Shown here: positions 1-8,732 of the stretch, in pieces
Layout: every line of letters begins with the position of its first letter
Numbering within the stretch: the stretch's first letter is position 1
NCBI RefSeq assembly: GCF_001623875.1
Contig: NZ_LWAE01000001.1
Coordinates: 1,116,001-1,180,000 of the forward strand
Source of the DNA: Clostridium magnum DSM 2767
Lineage (GTDB): Bacteria; Bacillota; Clostridia; Clostridiales; Clostridiaceae
Direction: 5' to 3'
Length of the DNA stretch: 64,000 bases
Program-made: the position numbers and the translations under genes
The notes under the pieces: model-generated
What the model saw: the letters and a program-made list of their open reading frames with translations, nothing else
Told to the model about the DNA's origin: nothing
Databases searched by the model: none

Positions 1-1319
1 CAGAAGTAGATAAGGTTTTTGTTGATGAAGTAGATGTAAAAGCAGAAAAAGCTAAGAAAGTTGAAATGAAGCTGGAAACTGTTAAAGTTGAAGAAATAAA
101 AGCTACTATAGAACCAAAGCCTGCAGCAGTGGAAAAAGTACAAACTAAAGTAAATAATACAAAACCTGCTCAGAAAGAAGTGCATAAGAAGGCTCACCAG
201 TCTGTAAGAGTAGACTTAGAAAGATTGGATAAGTTTATGAATATGGTGTCTGAACTTGTTATTCATAGAACAAGGTTAGAGCAAATTAGCAGTAATCATA
301 GATTAAATGATCTAAATGAAACATTAGAACAGGTTGCAAGAACTACTTCAGACCTACAAGACCTAGTAATGAAGATAAGAATGCTTCCTTTAGACTCCGT
401 ATTTAATAGATTCCCAAGAATGATAAGAGATTTATCAGTAGAACTTGGAAAGGAAATGGAGCTTATAATTCAAGGAGCAGATACTGAACTTGATAGAACT
501 GTAATAGACGAAATAGGAGAACCACTTATCCATTTGATAAGAAATGCAGCAGATCATGGTGTAGAGTCAAAAGAAAAGAGAATTGCACAAGGAAAAGATC
601 CCGTAGGTAAGATAAGGCTTATAGCATACCAGGAAGGAACTAAGGCTGTAATAAAAGTTGAAGATGATGGTTCTGGAATACCTGTGGATAAAGTTAAGGC
701 TAAAGCTGAAAGATTAGGTATAAATACAGATGGTATGACTGATAATGATATTAGGAATCTAATATTCATGCAGGGATTTAGTACCAATGAACAAGTTACA
801 GATATTTCCGGTAGAGGCGTTGGTATGGATGTTGTAAAAACTAAAATATCAGCACTTGGAGGAACTGTAGATGTAATCAGCGAAAAAGATAAAGGTTCTA
901 CTTTTATAATAAGACTTCCATTGACCCTACAGATAATTCAAGCTTTACTTGTAAATGTAGGTAATGAGACTATGGCTATATCACTAGGATATATTGATAG
1001 AGTTATAGACTATAGTGATGATTTAGTAAAAATGACTAATAATAAAGAAGTTATAATTTATAATGGTAATGTGACACCACTTATCAGACTTAATAAGAGA
1101 TTAGATGTTGAAAAATCAAATAGCAATAAAAATTATATAGTAATTGTCAAAGTAGGAGAGAAAACAGTAGGTCTTATGGTAGATGGACTTCTTGGACAGA
1201 AAGAAATAGTTATAAAACCTCTTGGAAAAACACTTCAAGGGTTAAAAGAATATATAGGAGCAACAATACTTGGAGACGGCCTTGTAACATTAATATTAGA
1301 TGTTGCTGCCTTAGTGTAA
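1..1319 (+). CDS. cheA: Chemotaxis histidine kinase CheA, C-terminal part
   Basis: The reading frame is open from the first base, so the gene starts before the window; the P1 phosphotransfer domain and most of P2 are not visible. CheA autophosphorylates under receptor control and passes phosphate to CheY. After a charged Lys/Glu-rich linker, about 65 residues are followed by the dimerization helices (MVSELVIHRTRLEQ), then the ATPase domain with N-box NAADHG, G1 box DDGSGI and G2 box GRGVGMDVV, and a C-terminal CheW-like domain. The stop is followed directly by the ribosome site of cheC, so the two are probably co-transcribed. Confidence 0.97.
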   Translation, partial: EVDKVFVDEVDVKAEKAKKVEMKLETVKVEEIKATIEPKPAAVEKVQTKVNNTKPAQKEVHKKAHQSVRVDLERLDKFMNMVSELVIHRTRLEQISSNHRLNDLNETLEQVARTTSDLQDLVMKIRMLPLDSVFNRFPRMIRDLSVELGKEMELIIQGADTELDRTVIDEIGEPLIHLIRNAADHGVESKEKRIAQGKDPVGKIRLIAYQEGTKAVIKVEDDGSGIPVDKVKAKAERLGINTDGMTDNDIRNLIFMQGFSTNEQVTDISGRGVGMDVVKTKISALGGTVDVISEKDKGSTFIIRLPLTLQIIQALLVNVGNETMAISLGYIDRVIDYSDDLVKMTNNKEVIIYNGNVTPLIRLNKRLDVEKSNSNKNYIVIVKVGEKTVGLMVDGLLGQKEIVIKPLGKTLQGLKEYIGATILGDGLVTLILDVAALV

Positions 1320-1336
1320 GGAGGTATAATGCATAT

Positions 1337-1933
1337 ATGAGCTATCAAGACCTTACAACATTACAACTAGATGCATTAAGTGAAGTGGGAAATATAGGCG
1401 CAGGAAATGCTGCTACAGCGTTATCACAGCTTATAAATAAAAAGATAGATATGACAGTACCTGCAATTAATATAGTGCCTTTTGATGATATATTTTCAAG
1501 TATAGGTGGAGATGAAATAGTTGTAGGCGTTATAGTAAGAGTACTGGGAGAAATTCCAGGAAATATATTGTTTGTCTTTGAAAAGGATACAGCATTAAAT
1601 TTAGTAGAGATTTTGACAGGGCTTCAAGAAGAGTATTTAAGTGATATGGGAAATTCAGTAATATGTGAAATTGGCAATATTATATCAAGTTCCTATATGA
1701 ATGCAATAGCAAAGTTCACAGGACTAACTGTAATGCCTTCAGTTCCAGCAGTAACCTATGATATGTTAGGAGCAATACTCTCTACAACATTCATAGAATC
1801 AGGCCAATTTGATGATTATGTGCTTGATATAGAAACATTATTTATACAAAATAATGAAGAAATAAGCGGGCATTTTTATTATGTACCAATGCCTGGTTCA
1901 CTTGAAAAAATATTAAGCACTTTAGGAGTGTGA
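1337..1933 (+). CDS. cheC: CheY-P phosphatase CheC
   Basis: The 198-residue protein has two copies of the CheC phosphatase signature: EVGNIGAGNAATALS near the N-terminus and CEIGNIISSS in the middle, each with the E-x2-N pair that attacks CheY-phosphate. It should terminate CheY signalling in a Bacillus/Clostridium-type chemotaxis system. The start ATG lies 12 bases after AGGAGG; an ATG at 1329 hits a stop after three codons and is not used. No cheD, the usual CheC partner, is seen next to it. Confidence 0.95.
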   Translation: MSYQDLTTLQLDALSEVGNIGAGNAATALSQLINKKIDMTVPAINIVPFDDIFSSIGGDEIVVGVIVRVLGEIPGNILFVFEKDTALNLVEILTGLQEEYLSDMGNSVICEIGNIISSSYMNAIAKFTGLTVMPSVPAVTYDMLGAILSTTFIESGQFDDYVLDIETLFIQNNEEISGHFYYVPMPGSLEKILSTLGV

Positions 1934-2066
1934 AGTGAAACTTGAATCAGATGGGGGGGTTAAAGCCCATTTGATTCTTAGTTGAACGAATCCAGGGACG
2001 TAGCCGCTCTTTACTTCTCTGACGATAGGAAGAGAAGTATTAGAGCGGGTAGTCATCGGATAAGAT
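1934..2066 (+). repeat. Dispersed structured repeat, family B, full-length copy
   Basis: Begins AGTGAAACTTGAATCAGATGGG and ends GGGTAGTCATCGGATAA. It holds two nested hairpin systems: GAATCAGATGGG pairs with CCCATTTGATTC, and CCGCTCT plus ACTTCTCT pair with AGAGAAGT plus AGAGCGG. Related sequences occur at 6573, 12108 (reverse), 44550 and 59203. It fills the cheC-cheY gap, so it is probably transcribed in the cheY leader. Not a riboswitch class I recognise. Confidence 0.75.
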
Positions 2067-2103
2067 AGTTACAACAGGAGTAAATAAATTTGGAGGGAAG
2101 AAA

Positions 2104-2463
2104 ATGGCTAAAGTATTAATTGTTGACGACGCTGCTTTTATGAGAATGATGATAAAGGATATATTAGAAAAGAATGGATTCCAAGTAGTTGGAGAAGCAA
2201 ATAATGGAATAAAGGCTGTAGAGCTATATAAAAAAGAAAGACCAGATGTGGTTACAATGGACATAACTATGCCTGATATGGATGGTATAGATGCTGTAAA
2301 AGAAATAAAAGCCTTTGATCCAGCAGCAAAAATAATAATGTGCTCTGCTATGGGGCAACAAACAATGGTTATGGATGCTATAAAGGCAGGAGCAAGAGAT
2401 TTTATAGTAAAACCATTCCAACCAGATAGAGTTTTAGAAGCTATTAAAAAAGTTGTAGGATAG
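2104..2463 (+). CDS. cheY: Chemotaxis response regulator CheY
   Basis: A single receiver domain of 119 residues. Acidic pocket DD at residues 9-10, phospho-acceptor Asp in VVTMDITMPDMDG near residue 54, Ser/Thr switch in MCSAMG, and Lys in KPF near residue 103. Phosphorylated by CheA, it binds the N-terminal motifs of FliM and FliY in the motor switch. A GGAGGG ribosome site lies just upstream, directly after a family-B repeat; the next gene is separated by two heptad-repeat elements. Confidence 0.96.
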   Translation: MAKVLIVDDAAFMRMMIKDILEKNGFQVVGEANNGIKAVELYKKERPDVVTMDITMPDMDGIDAVKEIKAFDPAAKIIMCSAMGQQTMVMDAIKAGARDFIVKPFQPDRVLEAIKKVVG

Positions 2464-2468
2464 AAATA

Positions 2469-2651
2469 AGTTAAGAATTAAGAGTGAAGAGTTAAGAGTT
2501 AAGGAGAATTTTTCTCCACTTTGTTACGAAAAATCTTAAATTTGAAATGTATTGAAGCAAAGCTTCAATAATATTATATTTTAGATTTTCTGTAGCGTTA
2601 GCGAAAGAAAATCATCCATAACTATTAACTCTAAATTCTTAACTCTTAACT
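2469..2651. repeat. Heptad-bounded MITE-like repeat, family A copy 1
   Basis: Both ends carry tandem 7-base units in inverted orientation: GTTAAGA/AGTTAAG on the left and TTAACTC/CTTAACT on the right. The interior contains GATTTTC...GAAAATCATC arms around a variable centre. At least eight other copies lie between 2.6 and 28.2 kb. No coding capacity seen. Confidence 0.7.
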
Positions 2652-2671
2652 AAAATCTTTGTAGTTATATA

Positions 2672-2849
2672 AAGTTGAGAATTTAGAATTGAGAATTAAG
2701 GAAGTTTTGCCACTGAAAAACTAGTGAATTTGGAGTATTATTTTTGATATTATAGATTTATAGCTTGGATAATAAAGTGGACATATATCGCGGCTTTATT
2801 ATCAGATTACCTTCATTCTTAATTCCAAGTTCTCAATTCTGAAATTTAA
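2672..2849. repeat. Heptad-bounded MITE-like repeat, family A copy 2
   Basis: Inverted arms built from AGTTGAGAATT / GAGAATTAAGG units on the left and their complement (TTCTTAATTCC, TTCTCAATTCT) on the right. The interior has a hairpin GATAATAAAG...CTTTATTATC. With copy 1 it accounts for the whole 442-base gap between cheY and cheW; nothing else is visible there. Confidence 0.6.
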
Positions 2850-2905
2850 ATTTTTAGAGTTGAATATAGGGGCTTAAAACTACTTATTATATGGAGGTGT
2901 AGATT

Positions 2906-3307
2906 ATGCAGGTTGTTATATTTAAGTTAAATAATGAGCAGTTTGCTGTAGAAACAGCAAAAGTGCAAAGTATAAATGATGCTATGGAAATAACTAGAGT
3001 TCCAAAGGCTCCAAGGCATATAAAGGGACTTATAAATCTAAGGGGTAATGTTATCTCCCTTCTTGATATAAATCTTTTATTGGATGTTCAAAAGGAAGAA
3101 GAAAAACAAAATAATATAATTATACTTGAGATGGAAGATGAATTAGTAGGAATAACTGTAGATCAAGTAGATGAAGTATTAGATGTAGAAGAGGATATCA
3201 TAGAAAAGATCAGTGATGATAGAAAAAAAGCTTATATTGAAGGAGTTATTAATTTTAAGGAAAGAATAGTAACCCTAATAGATATAGACAAGCTTCTTTC
3301 AAATTAG
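2906..3307 (+). CDS. cheW: Chemotaxis coupling protein CheW
   Basis: A 133-residue CheW domain, the usual length. Typical segments are FAVETAKVQSI, the VPKAPRHIKGLINLRGNVISLLD core and the C-terminal GVINFKERIVTLIDIDKLL. CheW bridges chemoreceptors and the P5 domain of CheA. Its ATG follows GGAGGTG. It sits 51 bases before fliM, consistent with a cheW-fliM-fliY transcription unit. Confidence 0.96.
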   Translation: MQVVIFKLNNEQFAVETAKVQSINDAMEITRVPKAPRHIKGLINLRGNVISLLDINLLLDVQKEEEKQNNIIILEMEDELVGITVDQVDEVLDVEEDIIEKISDDRKKAYIEGVINFKERIVTLIDIDKLLSN

Positions 3308-3357
3308 AATTAATAACTAAGGCTAAGAAATTCTTTATTTAGAAATGAGGGAAAAAA

Positions 3358-4353
3358 ATGGCAGACGTATTATCACAAAGCGAAATAGACGCCCTTTTAG
3401 CTGCGTTATCAGCGGGAGAACTAACGCCAGACGAGGTGCCAAAGGAAGAAGAAAAGCAAAAAGTAAAACCTTATGACTTTAGAAGTCCTCAGAAGTTCTC
3501 TAAGGATCACATAAGGACTCTTGAGCTTATTCATGATAATTATGCCAGAATAATTTCAAACTACCTAACAGCACAGGTTAGAGCTAATGTAAAAGTAAAA
3601 ATAGAATCTGTTCAGCAAATAACTTATGAAGAGTTTATTCATTCTGTACCCAATCCAACTATTCTAACTATATTTAGAATGCCTCCTTTAAGTGGCTCTG
3701 TATTATTCGAAACTAATCCTCAATTTGTTTTTGAAATAATAGACGTACTATTAGGCGGCAAAGGAATGGGAAAGTATAAATTAAGGGAATTTACAGATAT
3801 AGATAAAAATATCATAAAAGTTGTTAACACAGGACTTATCTCAAATCTAAAACTTGCATGGGAAGATGTACTAGAGATTCAAACTGAAATTGAAGGTCTT
3901 GAAACGAATCCAGCCTTAAATCAAACATTGGCACCTAATGAACCAGTAGCTTTAATAACTTTTTCTGTAGAAATGGGCAAAAGCAGTACTTTTCTTAACA
4001 TCTGTATACCATATCTTAGTATAGAAAAAGTTCTTGATAAGTTAGTTGTTCAATACTGGTTCCAGGATAACGATGAGGATATTATAAACGAGTCAAGAGA
4101 AAAACTAAGAGATAGACTTAATATAGTAAATATGAAGCTTAGTGCAGTACTAGGAACAGCAGATATCACCGTAAATGATTTTCTAAATTTAGGCGTAGGT
4201 GATGTTGTTACTTTAAAAGAAAAGAATAATAGTCCTGTTAAGCTAACGGTGGAAGATAAACCATATTGTTACGGAAAGCCTGGAATAATTGGCAAAAACA
4301 TGGGCATTCAGATAATAGATATTATAGATAAGGAAGTGGAAAATTATGGGTAA
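3358..4353 (+). CDS. fliM: Flagellar motor switch protein FliM
   Basis: 331 residues, normal for FliM. The N-terminal LSQSEIDALLAAL is the CheY-phosphate binding motif; the middle is the CheC-like domain that forms the C-ring wall; the C-terminal about 80 residues form the SpoA/FliN-like domain (AVLGTADITVNDFLNLGVGDVV). It works in the cytoplasmic C-ring to switch rotation. Its end overlaps the fliY start by 8 bases, a sign of translational coupling. Confidence 0.97.
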   Translation: MADVLSQSEIDALLAALSAGELTPDEVPKEEEKQKVKPYDFRSPQKFSKDHIRTLELIHDNYARIISNYLTAQVRANVKVKIESVQQITYEEFIHSVPNPTILTIFRMPPLSGSVLFETNPQFVFEIIDVLLGGKGMGKYKLREFTDIDKNIIKVVNTGLISNLKLAWEDVLEIQTEIEGLETNPALNQTLAPNEPVALITFSVEMGKSSTFLNICIPYLSIEKVLDKLVVQYWFQDNDEDIINESREKLRDRLNIVNMKLSAVLGTADITVNDFLNLGVGDVVTLKEKNNSPVKLTVEDKPYCYGKPGIIGKNMGIQIIDIIDKEVENYG

Positions 4354-5527
4354 TGGCTTTCTTTCACAGGAAGAAATAGATGCACTATTAAATGGAGGAG
4401 GAGATGCACAAACTGAATCATCAGTAGATGTATCTGCTGCAGCACAGGATTTACCTGAATTAACAGATGTAGAAAAAGACTTACTTGGAGAAATTGGTAA
4501 TATATCTATGGGTTCTGCCTCCACAGCACTTTCTACAATATTAAATCAGCCGGTAAATATAACTACTCCAGTAGTAAGTGTTACTATGTTGAAAAATTTA
4601 AAAGATGAATTCGAAGTTCCAAATATAGCTTTGGAAGTTAAATATATAAGCGGAATAATGGGAGAAAATCTTCTAGTAATGAAGATTACAGATGCATTCG
4701 TAATTGCCAATCTTATGATGGGAGGGGATGGGAACGTTCCAGACCATACTGAAGAATTAACTGAAATAGAGTTAAGTGCAGTTTCTGAAGCGATGAATCA
4801 AATGATAGGTTCTGCAGCTACATCAATGGCTACCATGTTTATGAGAGAGGTAAATATATCACCTCCTATATCAAAGATTTGGAGTGAGATAACAACACCT
4901 CTATCAGAAAATATATCAGATGATGAACCTATAGTAAAAGTATCTTTTTCACTAACAATAGGTAATTTAGTAGATAGTAATATAATGCAAATTTTACCAA
5001 TAGCTACTGCTAAAAAGATAGTATCTATAATGATGGGTCAGGAAGAGCCAGAGAAACAGCCAGAACAAACAGCACACGCAGCTTATTCTCAGCCAGAACC
5101 ACAACCAATGTACCAGCAGCAACCAGTTCAGCAAGATATGCAATATCAAATGGCACAGCATCAACCTATATATGAAAAACCTGCAGAAATGCATAGACCA
5201 CCAGTGGAAGTGCAGCAGGCAAGCTTCCAGCCTTTAACTCAAACACAGTCTAGTCAAGGAATGCCTAAAAATATAGATTTAATATTAGATGTACCTTTAG
5301 AAATATCTGTAGTACTAGGACGTACTAAGAAAAACATTAAAGATATACTAAGTTTAGGAACAGGTTCATTGATAGAACTTGATAAACTCGCAGAAGAACC
5401 AGTAGAAATATTGGTAAATGGTAAAAAAGTAGCTTATGGAGAAGTTGTAGTAGTTGATGAAAATTTTGGTGTAAGAATTACAAGTATTGTAAGCAATGAA
5501 GAGAGAATTAAATCACTGGGAAGATAA
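4346..5527 (+). CDS. fliY: Flagellar switch phosphatase FliY (FliN-type)
   Basis: 393 residues in three parts: an N-terminal SQEEIDALL motif like that of FliM; a CheC-like phosphatase domain with two E-x2-N sites (LGEIGNISMGSASTALS and SEAMNQMIGSAATS); a Gln/Pro-rich linker about residues 225-300; and a C-terminal FliN/SpoA domain (VPLEISVVLGRTKKNIKDIL). FliY replaces FliN in Firmicutes and removes phosphate from CheY at the motor. It ends the operon, since a strong terminator follows. Confidence 0.96.
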   Translation: MGNGFLSQEEIDALLNGGGDAQTESSVDVSAAAQDLPELTDVEKDLLGEIGNISMGSASTALSTILNQPVNITTPVVSVTMLKNLKDEFEVPNIALEVKYISGIMGENLLVMKITDAFVIANLMMGGDGNVPDHTEELTEIELSAVSEAMNQMIGSAATSMATMFMREVNISPPISKIWSEITTPLSENISDDEPIVKVSFSLTIGNLVDSNIMQILPIATAKKIVSIMMGQEEPEKQPEQTAHAAYSQPEPQPMYQQQPVQQDMQYQMAQHQPIYEKPAEMHRPPVEVQQASFQPLTQTQSSQGMPKNIDLILDVPLEISVVLGRTKKNIKDILSLGTGSLIELDKLAEEPVEILVNGKKVAYGEVVVVDENFGVRITSIVSNEERIKSLGR

Positions 5528-5531
5528 AAAG

Positions 5532-5557
5532 CAGCCTTTTAGAAAGGCTGTTTTTTA
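5532..5557 (+). terminator. Intrinsic terminator after fliY
   Basis: CAGCCTTT and AAAGGCTG form an 8-bp perfect stem with a 3-base loop, followed by six T. It closes the cheW-fliM-fliY unit. Confidence 0.9.
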
Positions 5558-5650
5558 TGTGGATTTTTAATCAAATTAACTAGAGTATTAAAGTGGTAAA
5601 ATAACGAGACTTTGAGCGTAAAATAGAGTAAATACTTTCTTTTATGGGTA

Positions 5651-5677
5651 TAAACATTATTAGTATATAGTCGATAA
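5651..5677 (+). promoter_or_regulatory. Sigma-D (FliA) promoter of the flgM operon
   Basis: TAAA, 16 bases, then TCGATAA. The same spacing and boxes recur upstream of the flagellins, csrA2, 30184 and 43443. It would put the anti-sigma factor gene flgM and the filament genes under sigma-D. Confidence 0.8.
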
Positions 5678-5731
5678 TATAACTAAGTAATAATAGTAGA
5701 AGTTTAAATGTAACCAGAGGAGTGTATAGAT

Positions 5732-6004
5732 ATGAAAATAAATGGAGTTAATCCAAGTAAAATAGTGAACATTTACTCAAGTCAAGCAAAGAGCGTAGAG
5801 AAAAAAGCAGAGGTTTCACAGAAGGATTCTATTCAGATATCATCACTTGGAAAAAACCTAAGTTCATATTCTTTAGACGATAAATTTGTGAATTCAAATG
5901 AGAAGATAGAAACTATAAAGAATCAAATAGCAAATGGTACTTATTCCAGAGATTCAAAATTAGTAGCGGCAAAAATTCTTGAAGAAATAAGGGGAAATAG
6001 TTAA
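5732..6004 (+). CDS. flgM: Anti-sigma-28 factor FlgM
   Basis: 90 residues. The N-terminal MKINGVNPSKIVNIYSS followed by a flexible polar stretch and the C-terminal EKIETIKNQIANGTYSRDSKLVAAKILEEI match the FlgM family, whose C-terminal helices hold sigma-D until FlgM leaves through the flagellar export channel. The ribosome site is GGAG and the gene follows a sigma-D promoter, giving the usual feedback. A family-A repeat begins at its stop codon. Confidence 0.93.
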   Translation: MKINGVNPSKIVNIYSSQAKSVEKKAEVSQKDSIQISSLGKNLSSYSLDDKFVNSNEKIETIKNQIANGTYSRDSKLVAAKILEEIRGNS

Positions 6005-6143
6005 GAGTTAAGAGTTGAGAGTTGAGAATTAAGAATTAACAGTTAAGGATAATTTTTTATGATAAAACATAAAAATTTAAATTTAAGGTTTTTCGACGGA
6101 AGGAGAAAAATCATCTATAACTCTTAATTCATAATTATTAACT
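6003..6143. repeat. Heptad-bounded MITE-like repeat, family A copy 3
   Basis: Left end has tandem TTAAGAG / TTGAGAG units, right end AACTCTTAATTC and TTATTAACTA. The interior GGTTTTTCGACGGAAGGAG... AAAATCATC is the same core seen in copies 1 and 9. It separates flgM from flgN. Confidence 0.65.
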
Positions 6144-6164
6144 AAAGAAACACGGAGGTTAGAG

Positions 6165-6572
6165 ATGACTCAGGAATTAAATAGAATAATGATTAAAGAG
6201 TATAAAGCCCTTCAGGATTTACTGGGAGCTTTAGATGAACAATTTGGGTATTTAACAAAAAGAGAAGTTTTTGCGTTAGATGGGATAACCAGAAAAATTG
6301 AAAATTGTGCTAGAGAAGTAGCTCGCTTTGAGGTGGAGAGAAGAAATATAACAAAGGGCGAAGCTATGAGTAAAATAATAGATAACTTAAAGAATGAAGA
6401 GTTAGAAAACAATTATAGAAATATAAAAAAACTTTTAGAGGAAATTCAGTTACAAAAGGATACAAATGAGCTTTTAATAAGACAAGGTCTAGGATTTACT
6501 ACACAGATGTTAAATTTTCTAAATCCTGATAGAGGACCAAAGACTTATACTGCTTATGGTAAGAGAAAATAA
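6165..6572 (+). CDS. flgN: Flagellar export chaperone FlgN
   Basis: 135 residues, mostly predicted helix (YKALQDLLGALDEQFGYLTKREVFALDGITRKIENCAREVARFEVERR), of the length and composition of FlgN, which guards the hook-junction proteins FlgK and FlgL before export. The assignment rests mainly on its place between flgM and flgK. Start ATG follows GGAGG. Confidence 0.85.
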   Translation: MTQELNRIMIKEYKALQDLLGALDEQFGYLTKREVFALDGITRKIENCAREVARFEVERRNITKGEAMSKIIDNLKNEELENNYRNIKKLLEEIQLQKDTNELLIRQGLGFTTQMLNFLNPDRGPKTYTAYGKRK

Positions 6573-6645
6573 GCAGAGAGCCAAAATCTATGATTTTGTG
6601 CGAATCGCTTACTCCTCTGACAATAGGAAGAGGAGTTTCATTAAA
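6573..6645 (+). repeat. Dispersed structured repeat, family B, partial copy
   Basis: Contains CCAAAATCTATGATTTTG and the hairpin ACTCCTCT...AGAGGAGT around GACAATAGG. The same pieces are found in the longer copy at 59203; the AGAGCGGGTAGTC end is missing. It fills the flgN-flgK gap. Confidence 0.65.
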
Positions 6646-6659
6646 AAGGGGGAAAAAGA

Positions 6660-8642
6660 ATGTCCGGTTTATTTGGGACTCTTAATATATCAACAAGAGG
6701 GCTTTTTGCACAACAAAGAGCTATTGATACAACATCACATAATATAGCCAATGCCAATACTGAAGGGTATTCAAGACAAAGGGTAACTCTGCAAACATCA
6801 AGGCCACAAAGTATTCCTGGTAGTGCTGGCCAAGTAGGAACTGGTGTAGATGTCTCTGCGGTTAACAGGGTAAGAGACAGCTTTCTAGATTATCAGGTAA
6901 GAGTTGAAAATGGTGTAAATGGCCAATATACAGGTCGTGATAAATTCTTGAGTCAGATAGAGAATATAATGAACGAGCCTACAGACACAGGTATATCTAC
7001 ATTGATAGGTAAGTTTTTTGATTCCTGGAATACACTAGCAACTTCTGCAAAAGAATCAAATGCTAGGTCAATAGTTGCTCAGCAGGCACTAGCTTTAACC
7101 AATGAACTAAATCATACCTATACAGAATTGGAAAAGTTAAAAGAAAATGCTCAAGAAGTAATAAAGAATACGGTTTTTGATGTAAATGGTATGTTAAGCC
7201 AGATAAGTCAATTGAATCAGCAGATAAAACAGGTAAGCGTATCAGGAAATAATCCAAACGATTTAATGGATAAGAGGGATTTATTATTAGATCAGTTAAG
7301 TTCCAAGTTTGGAATAAAGGTTGATAAAAAGGCCTTCGAGGGAATTAATGTAACTACTTCCGCTGATGCTAATGATAATGGTAATGGAAGTGCACCACTA
7401 GGGTCAGATGGTAAGACACCATTAAATATAACTCAGGCTATATTGCCAGGGGCTAATAATGCAACACCAGCTGAGCCAACAGCGAAATTTTCTTATATAA
7501 GTGAAATAAATCCTCCATCAGGAAAAAAGGCTGGAGAAGAAGGTGTTTATACAGTTGTTTACTATAAAAATGGTGATATGACTGATGATGCAAATAAAGT
7601 ATCTATAAAGGTTACATTAGAAGATACAGAAGATTCTAATGCTGAGGAGAAATTTAATCAGTTAAATGAATGCAGAGTGCTATGGGCAAACGATAATGGT
7701 GTAGCTTTTAAAGTAAAAGAGGTACAAGATCCAAACTATCCTGAGGACACAACTAAAAAAGCTAAACAATTAGCTGGTGGTGATGGAGATGCAAGTAATT
7801 TAGCGGATGGTCAAAGCTGTGATTTTAAGGAACTTGCACTTTTTCAAGCACCTACCGGTGAATTAAAAGGATATATGTCTGTACAGCAAGATATAGAGAC
7901 CTATGAGGATCAGTTGAATAAGCTTGCAAAAGGCTTAGCATTTGCAGTAAATGGTATATTGAGCCAAAGTGATACACCAACTGCAGATGTAAAAGATTCA
8001 GCAAATAAAATAATTAGTGCAAATAACTTTTTTGTAAATGCTGATAAAAAATCGCAATATGCTGCAACATCAAGTACAGATACAGCTGCTATAGCTAATA
8101 TAGACACTGCAGAACAGGAAATTACTGCTGCCAATATTACTATAAATCAGGCTATAATAGATAATCCACTGCTTATAAAAACTGCTGCAAAATATGATGA
8201 AAATGGAAACAACTTAAGTGGAGAAAGTGATGGAAGCAGAGCATTAGCAGTACAAATGCTTAGAGATAGACTGATGTCTATTCAAGATATAAAAAAGGAT
8301 ACTAAAAGAACGGAATTTTTAAGCGGAATATTAAAGACAGATTCAACTGTAAGTGGTTTGAAAACAATATCAAATGATACAGGCGGCATGACTATAGACA
8401 GTTACTTTAAGGATACAGTAGATAGGCTTGGCATACAGGAGCAGGAAGCTAGGAGAATGGTGGACAACCAAGCGAAGCTTCTGGCAGGCTTTAAAGAATC
8501 AAGAGACTCAGTATCTGGAGTTTCTCTTGATGAGGAAATGGCAAACTTAGTCCAGTTTCAGCACTGTTATCAAGCAAATGCAAAAATTATTTCTACAGTG
8601 GATGAATTGCTTGATGTGGTTATAAATGGATTGAAAAGATAG
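6660..8642 (+). CDS. flgK: Flagellar hook-associated protein FlgK
   Basis: 660 residues. The N-terminal MSGLFGTLNISTRGLFAQQRAID followed by SHNIANANTEGYSRQRV is the rod/hook family signature, and the C-terminal SLDEEMANLVQFQHCYQANAKIISTVDELLDVVI is the matching helical end. The middle (about 230-520) is a long variable surface region. FlgK (HAP1) joins hook to filament. ATG 6660 follows GGGGGAAAAAG. Confidence 0.96.
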   Translation: MSGLFGTLNISTRGLFAQQRAIDTTSHNIANANTEGYSRQRVTLQTSRPQSIPGSAGQVGTGVDVSAVNRVRDSFLDYQVRVENGVNGQYTGRDKFLSQIENIMNEPTDTGISTLIGKFFDSWNTLATSAKESNARSIVAQQALALTNELNHTYTELEKLKENAQEVIKNTVFDVNGMLSQISQLNQQIKQVSVSGNNPNDLMDKRDLLLDQLSSKFGIKVDKKAFEGINVTTSADANDNGNGSAPLGSDGKTPLNITQAILPGANNATPAEPTAKFSYISEINPPSGKKAGEEGVYTVVYYKNGDMTDDANKVSIKVTLEDTEDSNAEEKFNQLNECRVLWANDNGVAFKVKEVQDPNYPEDTTKKAKQLAGGDGDASNLADGQSCDFKELALFQAPTGELKGYMSVQQDIETYEDQLNKLAKGLAFAVNGILSQSDTPTADVKDSANKIISANNFFVNADKKSQYAATSSTDTAAIANIDTAEQEITAANITINQAIIDNPLLIKTAAKYDENGNNLSGESDGSRALAVQMLRDRLMSIQDIKKDTKRTEFLSGILKTDSTVSGLKTISNDTGGMTIDSYFKDTVDRLGIQEQEARRMVDNQAKLLAGFKESRDSVSGVSLDEEMANLVQFQHCYQANAKIISTVDELLDVVINGLKR

Positions 8643-8732
8643 AAACTATATTTAAGAAATTTAAGAAAGTTATTACAGGGTAATTCTGTAATAGCTTCAA
8701 GCTTATAATTAATAATATGGGGTGATTACACA

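Noticed and set aside
1934..2066. Family-B element upstream of cheY as a cyclic di-GMP riboswitch
   Set aside because: Tempting because of the motility context, but neither the class I core (CGCAAAGC...) nor a class II pattern is present, and partial copies with clean deletions look like a mobile repeat.
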